A DNA stretch of 14,278 nucleotides from an uncultured Collinsella sp. (GTDB lineage Bacteria; Actinomycetota; Coriobacteriia; Coriobacteriales; Coriobacteriaceae), in NCBI GenBank assembly GCA_902464565.1, contig CABQJV010000040.1, positions 1 to 14,278 on the forward strand, in the 5' to 3' direction. How positions within the stretch are numbered: position 1 is the stretch's first letter; each line of letters begins with the position of its first letter. A program made the translations under genes and the position numbers. Of this stretch, positions 6,208 to 13,800 are shown in pieces. The notes beneath the pieces are model-generated. The model did not search any database, had not been told where the DNA came from, and saw only the letters and a program-made list of their open reading frames with translations.

Positions 6208-6930
6208 CTATTTCTCGTCCGACTTATCGGTCTTGGCCGGAGCCTCGAAGCGATAGCCGACACCATGGACGGTGTAGAGCCACTTGGGCTTCTTGGGATC
6301 ATCGCCCAGCTTGGCGCGAAGATTCTTCACGTGGCTATCGATGGTGCGCTCATAGCCCTCAAAGTCATACCCGAGCACTTTCTCGACCAGCTCCATGCGG
6401 TTATACACACGGCCGGGATGGCGGGCAAGCGTGGTGAGCAGCTTGAACTCGGAAGCCGTCAGATCGACTTCCTTGCCCTCGACCAAGATCTTGTGGCCCG
6501 AGATATCGATGACCAGATCGCCGAAGTCGAGTACCTCGACGGCGGGCTCGTCGGCCTGATGGGCACGGCGGAACAGAGCGCGAACGCGAGCGACGAGCTC
6601 GCGCGGCGAGAACGGCTTAATCAGATAGTCGTCGGCGCCGAGCTCAAGACCGATAATACGGTCCTCGATCTCGCCCTTAGCCGTCAGCATGATGATGGGG
6701 ACATCCGAGGTATCGCGAATGGTGCGGCAAACGCGCTCGCCGGGAATCTTGGGGAGCATAAGGTCGAGCACGACCAGGTCGAACTGATGCTTCTCGAACT
6801 CCTCGATCGCGGACTGGCCGTCGCCGACGCCCACAACCCAGTAGCCTTCGCGCTCGAGATAGGCAGCGACGGCGTCACGGATTGCCTTCTCATCCTCGAC
6901 CAGCAGAATCTTTTTTGCATCTGAAGCCAT
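6208..6930 (-). CDS. OmpR/PhoB-family response regulator
   Basis: A 240-residue DNA-binding regulator. The receiver domain has the acidic pair in VEDE (12-14), phospho-acceptor Asp56 in VVLDLMLP, Thr83 in IIMLTAKG and Lys105 in YLIKPF. The C-terminal winged-helix domain has the usual LTASEFKLLTTLARHPGRV and RTIDSHVKNLRAKLG blocks and ends in YTVHGVGYRFE. The start is ATG at 6930 with AGGGGG about nine bases upstream; a TTG seven codons earlier lacks such a site. It is the first gene of the pair with the kinase at 4631-6196, so the two probably share a promoter in 6931-6985. I cannot assign the regulon. Control of the operon by its own product is common in this family but not shown here. Confidence 0.96.
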   Translation of the reverse strand: MASDAKKILLVEDEKAIRDAVAAYLEREGYWVVGVGDGQSAIEEFEKHQFDLVVLDLMLPKIPGERVCRTIRDTSDVPIIMLTAKGEIEDRIIGLELGADDYLIKPFSPRELVARVRALFRRAHQADEPAVEVLDFGDLVIDISGHKILVEGKEVDLTASEFKLLTTLARHPGRVYNRMELVEKVLGYDFEGYERTIDSHVKNLRAKLGDDPKKPKWLYTVHGVGYRFEAPAKTDKSDEK

Positions 6931-6985
6931 AACACGGCCCCCCTGTCTCAATTAGCTAAGAACAAGCCCATTTTAACGCACCTGA

Positions 6986-7024
6986 GCCCGCCGGATGCCG
7001 CTATGACGCGGCAGCTCGGCGGGC
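6986..7024. repeat. Two-tier inverted repeat between the Tat lipoprotein gene and the response regulator gene
   Basis: GCCCGCCG (6986-6993) pairs with CGGCGGGC (7017-7024), and inside it GCCGC (6997-7001) pairs with GCGGC (7008-7012) around a six-base loop. There is no T tract on either strand. It lies 60 bases after the lipoprotein stop and 56 bases before the regulator start. It may end the upstream transcript or act as a control element. Confidence 0.6.
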
Positions 7025-7083
7025 GGTACTCACAATTACAACGCGTTTATTCCCCTGTTGGCGCCTTTTTAACCCCTCTAAGC

Positions 7084-8295
7084 TTAAAGAGAGAATAGGC
7101 GTGCAGTGACCGTCTCTGGTATACCCTGGCTGTTGCGCACCGTGGCGTACGTAAGGAATGAGTCCGATTTTCCCGCCGTAGCTGGATAATCGCCATACTC
7201 CAAAGCGCGGTCGGGCGACAGCAGCGAGCCATAGGTCTTGGCAGAGGTGTCGATCAGGAAATGCGACGCCTGTACCTTAACAAGGTATTTATTCTTCTTG
7301 CCAGCCGCACATGCGAGCGGCTCACGGGACAGGAAGAGATACGGCCCTCCCTCATTACCGATATACGTGCCCATGTTGCCCAGGCTGCCCACGCCACTAT
7401 AGGCCGCCTCGATAGAAAACACGAAGGTATCGCCCATATATACGGCCTCGAAAGGCGAGACTGACGAGGGAAGGACTAGCTGGGCACGTTTGGTGTTGTT
7501 GCCGTCGGTCAAATCGATTGCCGTTATGCCGTAGTAGACGCCCTCGTCGTTGCGGACACGCGGCGAGATGGTCAAAATGCCGTCGCTCGCGCGCGGGGCC
7601 GATGCAAAGCGACCCGTCGATTTCCAAATTATCTCAGCCTTGGATTCATCAAGCGAGCGACGATAGCAAAACGAATCGCTACTCGTTTTATTGCCACCTG
7701 CCGAGGGCATTTTATACCAGATGACTGATGACCCGAACGCCGTAAACAGCGGCGGATCATAGTCCTTGCCACCTCGATCGAGCTCAACCACGTCGCCAGA
7801 GAGCGAAGCGCCCGACAGATTTTGACCGTAGAGCTTCCACGATGAATTGGCAAAGTTCATCTCAACCCACGCGAATACGCTGTCGCCGGCACGGACATCG
7901 TAGAATGCATATCCCGTGCCCTCGATAGGATCCTCGATTAATGTGGTAAGCGAGCCATCGCCCAGGTTGAGCACACCGAGTGTGTTGGCGTGCAGTGCCG
8001 ATGCGGGCGCCATCATCGCCGCGGCGTAATCGCCGTCGCAGTAGTACAGCAGCGTACCCAGAGGCAGCGTCCATGACGCCGCCGGCTCAAGATCGATGTC
8101 GACTGCCTCGTACTCATCCGTAATCGAGATGATTTTGGAATCATCCTTGATAACCTGCGGCTCGCCGGCGGCATCATCGCTGGTGCCCGTTTTTTTCGAG
8201 CATCCGGCAAGCACCGTGGCAGCGCCCGCGGCAGCCCCACCGAGTACAAAGCCGCGACGCGATATTCCGTTCTTGATGTGATCGGCGATACCCAT
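7084..8295 (-). CDS. Tat-exported lipoprotein of unknown function
   Basis: A 403-residue secreted protein. Its N-terminus carries a twin-arginine motif, SRRGFVLGG at 12-20, then a hydrophobic stretch ending in the lipobox VLAGC, so Cys32 should be lipidated and the protein anchored outside the membrane after Tat export in the folded state. Residues 33-50 form a polar linker. The rest is rich in short beta-type segments, Gly, Asp and aromatic residues, with repeated spacing reminiscent of a beta-propeller, but I see no defining repeat or catalytic motif. The ATG at 8295 overlaps the preceding stop (TAATG), so it is translationally coupled to the small TSCPD protein gene. Tat use suggests a bound cofactor or fast folding; that is inference. 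Confidence 0.9.
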   Translation of the reverse strand: MGIADHIKNGISRRGFVLGGAAAGAATVLAGCSKKTGTSDDAAGEPQVIKDDSKIISITDEYEAVDIDLEPAASWTLPLGTLLYYCDGDYAAAMMAPASALHANTLGVLNLGDGSLTTLIEDPIEGTGYAFYDVRAGDSVFAWVEMNFANSSWKLYGQNLSGASLSGDVVELDRGGKDYDPPLFTAFGSSVIWYKMPSAGGNKTSSDSFCYRRSLDESKAEIIWKSTGRFASAPRASDGILTISPRVRNDEGVYYGITAIDLTDGNNTKRAQLVLPSSVSPFEAVYMGDTFVFSIEAAYSGVGSLGNMGTYIGNEGGPYLFLSREPLACAAGKKNKYLVKVQASHFLIDTSAKTYGSLLSPDRALEYGDYPATAGKSDSFLTYATVRNSQGIPETVTARLFSL

Positions 8296-8558
8296 TAGGC
8301 GATCTCGGCGCGAGCGGCCTCGATAGCGCGTGTAAGCTGGTCGGCGCAGGAGGTCTTTTTCATACCGCAGGTATTACCGGCGAGAACCTCGATTACGCGA
8401 TCGGCAGGAGCGCCCTCGACCAGCTTGGAGATAGCCTTGAGATTGCCATCGCAGCCGCCGGTAAACTCAACGCCCATCACCTTGTTGCCGTCATCGGAAA
8501 GGTCAAGGTGAATATTGCGAGCACACACGCCCTGAGGCTTGTAATCAAACGAAATCAT
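8295..8558 (-). CDS. Small TSCPD-domain protein (TIGR03905-like)
   Basis: An 87-residue protein with four cysteines at 12, 36, 64 and 71. The C-terminal GNTCGMKKTSCADQL is the characteristic TSCPD-type block, and FTGGCDGNLKAISKL is the matching central block. Related domains occur at the C-terminus of vitamin-B12-dependent ribonucleotide reductases, where the cysteines are thought to take part in metal or redox chemistry. The stand-alone family has no settled function. The ATG at 8558 has AGAGGGGAT upstream. It is the first gene of a pair; its TAA overlaps the ATG of the Tat lipoprotein gene. Confidence 0.88.
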   Translation of the reverse strand: MISFDYKPQGVCARNIHLDLSDDGNKVMGVEFTGGCDGNLKAISKLVEGAPADRVIEVLAGNTCGMKKTSCADQLTRAIEAARAEIA

Positions 8559-8592
8559 GCGATCCCCTCTCAGAATGTTATTCGAGACGACT

Positions 8593-8619
8593 ATTATCCC
8601 CGTCTTTCCCTAAATGCAA
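8593..8619 (-). promoter_or_regulatory. Candidate promoter for the TSCPD-lipoprotein pair
   Basis: On the minus strand TTGCAT (8614-8619) and GATAAT (8593-8598) lie 15 bases apart, about 35 bases before the start codon at 8558. The spacing is shorter than ideal. The element begins next to the purB-side hairpin. Confidence 0.4.
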
Positions 8620-8622
8620 CGA

Positions 8623-8660
8623 GGCGCTTTGCCGGCAACACACATTACCAGCAAAGCGCC
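8623..8660. terminator. Strong hairpin after purB
   Basis: GGCGCTTTGC (8623-8632) and GCAAAGCGCC (8651-8660) form a perfect ten-pair stem that extends by three further pairs on the minus-strand RNA. It starts 26 bases after the purB stop. Neither strand has a good U tract after it, so it is either a non-canonical terminator or a transcript-stabilising 3' hairpin. Confidence 0.55.
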
Positions 8661-8686
8661 CTAAAAAGCTAACGTTATGCCCGAAC

Positions 8687-10033
8687 CTACTCGAAGCTCA
8701 GCTGCTCCAGGCGATCGAAGACCGTGTCGATACGGGTGAGGAAGTCCCACGGATCAAAGATCTCGTCGAGTTTCTCCTGGCTGACAGTGCAGCGCGGATC
8801 GGCCTCGAGACGCTCCTTAAAGGTAGGGCCGGAGACACAATCCTGTACCTCGTGCCAGGTTGCCATGGCGTTCTCCTGCACAATGGCGTACGCGTCCTCG
8901 CGGGTGATGCCCGTGTCGACGAGGGCGAGCAGGACCTTGGAGGAGAAGATGAGGCCGCGTGTCTTGTTGAGGTTGGCCATCATGCGAGCGGGATACAGCT
9001 GCAGGCCGTCGATAACGCGGATGAGGCACTGGAACATGTGGTCGAGGGCGATGAAGCTGTCGGCCTGGGCGACGCGCTCGGCAGAGGAGTGCGAAATGTC
9101 ACGCTCGTGCCACAGGGCGACGTTGTCGAAGGCAACCTGTGCGTTGGCCTTCACGACGCGCGACAGGCCGCAGACCTTCTCCATGGTGATGGGGTTGCGC
9201 TTGTGCGGCATGGCGGAGCTGCCCTTTTGACCCTTACGGAACGGTTCCTCGGCCTCGAGCGTATCAGTCTTCTGCAGATTGCGGACCTCGGTAGCGATGC
9301 GCTCGCAGGTGGCTGCGGTGGTGGCGAGAACGCCGGCGAGATAGGCGTGATGGTCGCGGCTGATAACCTGCGTGGACAGCGGGTCGTGAACCAGGCCCAG
9401 GTGCTCGCAGACATACTCCTCGACGAACGGCTCGATGGAGCTGTACGTGCCGACAGCGCCCGAGATGGCACCAAAGGCAACGTTCTTGCGGGCATCCTCA
9501 AGACGGTCCAGATCGCGCTTGAGCTCCCAGGCCCAAGAGCCAAACTTCATGCCGAAGGTCATCGGCTCGGCATGGATGCCATGAGTACGGCCGGCGCAGA
9601 GCGTGTTGCGCTCCTCAAAGGCGCGACGCTTGCAGATCTCGCCGAGTTTTTTGACGTCCTCGATGATCAGGTCGCAGGCCTGGGTGAGCTGGTAGCACAG
9701 GGCCGTGTCGCCCAGATCGGAGCTGGTCATGCCATAGTGAACCCAGCGGCTGGGCTTGGGGTCGCCCTCGGGAACATCGGCATCGATGTACTCCTTCATG
9801 TTGGTCAGGAAGGCAATGACGTCGTGGCGCGTGACTTCCTCGATCTCATCGACCTTCGCCTTCTCAAAGTTGGCATGGTCGCGGATCCACTGGGCCTCGT
9901 CTTTGGAAATACCGATCTTGCCGAGCTCCGCCTGGGCCTCGCAGGCCAAGACCTCGATCTCCTGCCAAATGGCGTACTTGTTCTCGAGGGAGAAAATGTG
10001 TCCCATCTCCGGGCGGGTATAGCGATCGATCAT
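8687..10033 (-). CDS. purB: Adenylosuccinate lyase
   Basis: This enzyme cleaves SAICAR to AICAR and adenylosuccinate to AMP, releasing fumarate in both cases, so it acts twice in purine synthesis. The protein is 448 residues in the fumarase/aspartase superfamily. Visible blocks are TRHDVIAF at 68-75, HYGMTSSD at 99-106, GRTHGIHAEPMTFG with a catalytic His near 151, and the family signature GSSAMPHKRNP at 271-281 with the catalytic-loop serine. The start is ATG at 10033, with AAGGAG five bases upstream; in-frame ATGs 14 and 22 codons earlier have no comparable site. A TACAAT box at 10078-10083 could be its -10, but I see no good -35. The gene stands alone, ended by the hairpin at 8623-8660. 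Confidence 0.97.
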   Translation of the reverse strand: MIDRYTRPEMGHIFSLENKYAIWQEIEVLACEAQAELGKIGISKDEAQWIRDHANFEKAKVDEIEEVTRHDVIAFLTNMKEYIDADVPEGDPKPSRWVHYGMTSSDLGDTALCYQLTQACDLIIEDVKKLGEICKRRAFEERNTLCAGRTHGIHAEPMTFGMKFGSWAWELKRDLDRLEDARKNVAFGAISGAVGTYSSIEPFVEEYVCEHLGLVHDPLSTQVISRDHHAYLAGVLATTAATCERIATEVRNLQKTDTLEAEEPFRKGQKGSSAMPHKRNPITMEKVCGLSRVVKANAQVAFDNVALWHERDISHSSAERVAQADSFIALDHMFQCLIRVIDGLQLYPARMMANLNKTRGLIFSSKVLLALVDTGITREDAYAIVQENAMATWHEVQDCVSGPTFKERLEADPRCTVSQEKLDEIFDPWDFLTRIDTVFDRLEQLSFE

Positions 10034-10137
10034 AGCGGCTCCTTTTTGGTTATTGGCACGTTGGTCGTAACCCATCCATTGTACCGTGCGCAGGTGCAAG
10101 TATGGGCAGCAGGCATTAACCTAACATTTTGCCGCAA

Positions 10138-10187
10138 GAGCGGCCATGGGGACGTCTGCGCATTTGCTTCGCAAATCCGCACCGGCT
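10138..10187. repeat. 50-base direct repeat, copy 1
   Basis: It matches 10268-10317 at 45 of 50 positions by hand alignment. The right part contains the perfect hairpin ATTTGC-TTC-GCAAAT at 10161-10175. The left part is a degenerate version of the tRNA-Gly tail found in copy 2. Confidence 0.85.
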
Positions 10188-10265
10188 GCGGTCGGCATGC
10201 CCCGGTCCGGGGAAGCGGCGGTAACGTCGGTTGAATCCGCTTTTCCCAAAATCCACCCTGGTCGA

Positions 10266-10283
10266 TGGAGCGGACAACGGGAC
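10266..10283. repeat. Partial copy of the tRNA-Gly 3' end, including CCA
   Basis: TGGAGCGGACAACGGGAC matches 10458-10475 at 17 of 18 positions. Read on the minus strand it is the end of the T-stem, the acceptor 3' strand, the discriminator T and CCA. It is in the same orientation as tRNA-Gly and 192 bases downstream. The match stops in the T-arm. Confidence 0.75.
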
Positions 10284-10317
10284 GTCCGCGTATTTGCTTC
10301 GCAAATCCGCACCGGCT
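10268..10317. repeat. 50-base direct repeat, copy 2
   Basis: The second copy lies 130 bases from the first. It contains ATTTGC-TTC-GCAAAT at 10291-10305. Its left end is the tRNA-Gly tail copy. GCGGAC (10270-10275) and GTCCGC (10284-10289) pair perfectly, so on the minus strand the acceptor tail sits in a six-pair minihelix followed by T and CCA. Confidence 0.85.
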
Positions 10318-10352
10318 TCAGGCGCCTGTCGGCGCCTTCGCCTGCTCGCTAC

Positions 10353-10367
10353 AAACGCTTCGCGTTT
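10353..10367. repeat. Hairpin with TTC loop
   Basis: AAACGC-TTC-GCGTTT is a perfect six-pair hairpin with the same loop as those inside the 50-base repeats but a different stem. Conserved loop and varied stem is what one expects of a structure-selected repeat. Confidence 0.6.
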
Positions 10368-10386
10368 GCTTAACGCTCGCACCCTG

Positions 10387-10411
10387 GCGGGTTCGAGTCC
10401 CGGCGCTTGGT
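10387..10411 (+). repeat. Isolated tRNA T-arm and acceptor-like fragment
   Basis: GCGGGTTCGAGTCCCG is identical, in inverted orientation, to the T-arm of tRNA-Gly at 10470-10485. It is followed by GCGCTTGGT, which differs from the tRNA-Gly acceptor. No tRNA body lies upstream. It ends at the shared terminator, mirroring tRNA-Gly on the other side. Confidence 0.6.
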
Positions 10412-10458
10412 AGTAAAAAGCACGGCAACGTAACGCTGCCGTGCTTGTGCTTTTTACT
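10412..10458. repeat. Outer inverted repeat flanking the terminator
   Basis: AGTAAAAAGCAC (10412-10423) and GTGCTTTTTACT (10447-10458) are perfect inverted repeats enclosing the terminator stem. Together with the T-arm copies they form a larger, interrupted mirror from 10387 to 10485. Confidence 0.75.
10415..10446 (-). terminator. Rho-independent terminator of tRNA-Gly
   Basis: On the minus strand AAGCACGGCAGCG and CGTTGCCGTGCTT form a 13-pair stem (one G-U) with loop TTA, followed by T residues. It lies 11 bases after the tRNA CCA. The T-rich arm on the other side could let it act in both directions. Confidence 0.88.
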
Positions 10459-10532
10459 GGAGCGGGCAACGGGACTCGAACCCGCGAGTGTCAGCTTGGG
10501 AAGCTGATGCCTTACCACTTGGCGATGCCCGC
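10458..10532 (-). tRNA. tRNA-Gly (anticodon CCC)
   Basis: Read on the minus strand, acceptor GCGGGCA pairs with TGCCCGC, followed by T and an encoded CCA. The D-arm is GCC-AAGTGGTAA-GGC. The anticodon stem TCAGC/GCTGA holds loop TTCCCAA, giving CCC. The T-arm is GCGGG-TTCGAGT-CCCGT with one G-U pair. It has its own promoter and terminator, so it is a single-gene unit. Confidence 0.97.
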
Positions 10533-10545
10533 ATATGTGGGGGAT

Positions 10546-10575
10546 AGTATAACGCGGTTGTCTTGTTCGATACAA
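10546..10575 (-). promoter_or_regulatory. Candidate sigma-70 promoter of tRNA-Gly
   Basis: On the minus strand TATACT (10546-10551) is a good -10, ending 13 bases before the tRNA. TTGTAT (10570-10575) lies 18 bases upstream as a weak -35. Confidence 0.6.
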
Positions 10576-10829
10576 GGTTGTCGATGCTTGTTTTAGCTGT
10601 GGAGAATCGTTTGAAAACCGCGCCAATTGTGGAGATGAGGACCTTTGACCTCCTGTTCTCCTTATCTTCTACCTGCGCTTTTGCTTGATTGTTGTATTTG
10701 AGCTCAATTTGTCAGGAATTGGGCAAGCTTTTGGTCAGGCTCCGGTACTTACCCGCATGAACCTCGGGGGTAGCCTCATCCTACGCGTCGCAGCCTCCCC
10801 GTGCGGCGCACGAGGGATAAGGAGCAGCC
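10576..10829 (+). other. Intergenic leader of the adhesin gene
   Basis: No gene is seen. A nested inverted repeat at 10631-10661 (GGAGA and TCTCC outside, GAGG and CCTC inside) is followed by TTATCTTCT. A second hairpin at 10796-10816, with a GTGC-GGC-GCAC core and one mismatch, ends two bases before the ribosome-binding site AAGGAG (10819-10824). I could not pick a convincing promoter or recognise a riboswitch. Confidence 0.5.
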
Positions 10830-13800
10830 ATGTCCAACGCACCCACGCACTCTGTCCACAGCGCAATCGCAACAGGTCCGCTGCTCCTGCTCCTCTTCCT
10901 GCTTTTCGGCTGCCTGGCACCGGGAGCCGCATTTGCCGTCGATGGCTACGACCAGCTCGGCTTCCGCACTATTAGCGATGATTGTGGGCCCTTCTTCATC
11001 GGCAAGTATGAAGCTCAAGACACCTCGATTGCCTACTGCATGAACCAGGAGCGCCCCGGCCCCACCAAACCGGGCGGCCCATGGCTCAACTTTGATCAAG
11101 GCTGGGTGTGGCTCGACGACGAGTTCGCGGCAATCGTTTGTCACGGATATCCCACCACCACGTCGTTTGGCGGTTACCATCTTTCACCCGATCGCGCCCG
11201 CGCCGCCACCCAGCTTGCCGTATGGATGCTCAACGGCACTACCCATGTCGACGGCACCTACTCCTACACGACCGCTCAGGGTAAAACCAAGAGCGGACAC
11301 TTTACCGCCGACAATGAAGTCGTGGCGGCTGCGCGGTGGCTCCACGACAGCGCAAAATCAGGAAGCATCGAAGCCGCTCCGCACCGCGCGCGACGCTATC
11401 TAGGGGCCGTATCGGGCGGCAGCAAACGTCAAGACATGCTCTATGTACTGCCGGCGGTCTCTGTTTCCTTCCAAAAGCAGTCTGCTAACACCGTTATTAC
11501 CAGCGGAAACAATACCTATCAGTTTACCGGGGCAACATTCGATATTTTTGAGAGCGCCAGCGGCGCGCGTGTCGGCACCATCAAGATGGACAGCAACGGT
11601 CGAGCGCAAGCAACACTTCTGCCCAACACGGCATACTACCTAGTTGAAACGAAGGCGCCGGCCGGCTATGTCCCCCGCCACGATCGTATTGCCTTTACCA
11701 CGGGGAATGACGACGGGCGGGTCGCCATTGATGAACAGCCCGGCACCATCAATCTGCGTATCGTAAAACTCGATGCCGCGACGAATGCCGGCCCCCAGGT
11801 GGGATCTTCACTCGCAGGAGCAGAGTTCACGTGTGTGTCGCAATCAACCCCTGGATGGGCACAAATCCTCACGACCGACGAAAGCGGTCGGGGCACCCTC
11901 GCCGATGTCCCCTTAGGAACCTTTACCATCTACGAATCAAAAGCCCCCGGGGGCTACCTGCCATCCAACGACAGCTGGACCTATACCGTTGGAGCCGACC
12001 AGCTCGGCGATTCAGGCGTGGTCGAGATCGAATCTCGCGTTTCCGATATCCCCATTGCGTTTGACCTTGAGATTTCCAAATTCAAGGATTACGGCAATAG
12101 CGACCAATCCGGCCTGGAGCAGCCGGCGGAAGGTGTTGTCTTTGAGGTTGTCAGCAACAGTTCTCAGCAGGTTGTTGGCACACTGACCACAAACATCTAT
12201 GGCTTTGCCTCCACCAAAGATCAGCCCGAAGCATGGTTCGGCACAGGCAATCGACCCGCCGGTGTCCACGGAACCGTCCCATACGACCGTGCCGGCTACA
12301 CGATTCGCGAGGTTCCGGAAACCGTCCCCGAGGGTTTTAAACGTGCAGGGGAATGGACCGTCGGGGCCAATCAGATTTCCGACGGCGCCGAGCTTCAATA
12401 TATCGTGGACAACCACGCACTGTCGACGCATCTCCAGATTGTAAAACGCGATGCCCAAACAGGCGCTTCTGTTCCACTAGCCGGATTCACCTTCCAACTA
12501 CTCGACAGCAATCACGAACCTGTCTCACAAACTTGCTGGTATCCAACACATAACGTAATGGACACCTTTACGACTGACGCGACCGGGACCGTCACACTGC
12601 CCGAATCGCTCGTGCCGGGCACCTATTATGTACGCGAAACCTCGGCCAAAGAGCCCTATCTTGTCGGCGAGGAGATCGAGGTAAACATACCCGCCGACAT
12701 GAACCTAACGCCCGTTGCAATCGCCTCGTATTATGACCACGCCGCGACCGGAAACATCAGGATCGTTAAAACCGATGCCGTAGACGGCAGCAGCCTCGCG
12801 GGCGCCGTCTTTGAGATCCGTGCCTCGGGTGATATCGTGCGCCCCGACGGTAGCATTGCCGCGCTCGACGGTGAGACTGTCGCTACCGTCACGACGGATG
12901 AAACTGGAGAAGCACGCGCGGACGACCTCCCGCTGGGATCTGGCACCGCACGCTACGAGGTTGTCGAGACTCAAGCGCCGGCAGGCTTCTTACTCGATCG
13001 GACATCCCATATTGTCGACCTTACTTATGCCGACCAGAAAACACCCGTTGTAGAAGCACGGCTTAACGTATCCGACGATTACACCAAGGTTGATATCTCC
13101 AAGGTCGAAGCAAGCGGTGAGCAGGAAGTGGAAGGCGCACAGCTCACCTTATATGGTCCCGATAAAACCGAAATAGACTCCTGGACCTCATCCGACAAGC
13201 CGCACCGCGTCGAACATCTTGCACCCGGCACCTACTCGTTGCGCGAAATGATGTCTCCGCGGACCTATGACCTTGCCGAGGAGATAACGTTTGAAATAAA
13301 AGATACGGGAGAAGTCCAATCCGTCGCTATGAAGGATGCGCCCATCGAGATCAAGGGGCAGGTCGACAAGCGTCAGGAACTTGTCCAACCTATCGAAAAG
13401 GGCCTGTTGGCTAACGGCGATGGTAAAAACCGCGCCACGACGCAAACCAATAGTGATGGGCTTTTCTCCTATACCATCGATGCTCGAAACGATTCCGCTA
13501 CTTGGGTTGATGAGTTTACGATTACCGATGATCTTGAGTGCGCCAAAGACGGCACGGCGAGATTCATCTCAATCGAAACCCCCGTCGCCATCGGCGACCT
13601 CAACGGTCTGTGCAACGTGTGGTATCGCACGACGCCGTTGGACTCGACAGACGTCGATGAACCGGCGAACGCGACACTTGACGATGGGCACGAAAATCCT
13701 TGGCTTGAGTCCGACGAAGTAAAAGAGAGCCTTGGTGAGGACTGTCGCCTCGTCGATTACGACGGCTGGCGCCTCTGGAAGGCGGATGTCTCGACCACGG

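Larger units (their letters stand above)
10034..10457. other. Gene-free, repeat-rich interval between purB and tRNA-Gly
   Basis: I find no credible gene. Frames crossing this interval are made of repeats and lack start signals. It holds the purB leader (10034-10083), two copies of a 50-base repeat, a partial tRNA-Gly tail, several hairpins with TTC or TCC centres, an isolated T-arm fragment and the tRNA-Gly terminator. Each is listed separately. Confidence 0.7.

Noticed and set aside
8852..10234. A 460-codon open frame on the plus strand
   Set aside because: It is antisense to purB, and runs into the repeats. No start signal or recognisable product.
10138..10317. A CRISPR array
   Set aside because: There are only two copies, imperfect, 130 bases apart, each with its own hairpin and tRNA tail. 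No regular spacers or cas genes.
10116..10469. A 117-codon minus-strand frame across the purB-tRNA-Gly spacer
   Set aside because: It consists of the direct repeats, hairpins, terminator and part of tRNA-Gly. Non-coding structure explains it.
10541..10829. A cyclic-di-GMP or other known riboswitch before the adhesin gene
   Set aside because: I looked for conserved core motifs and found none. Only generic hairpins are visible.
10830..10940. A lipoprotein signal in the adhesin (FGC at 26-28)
   Set aside because: The -2 residue is Phe, and a better signal peptidase I site (AFA) follows. The LPATG signal explains its anchoring.
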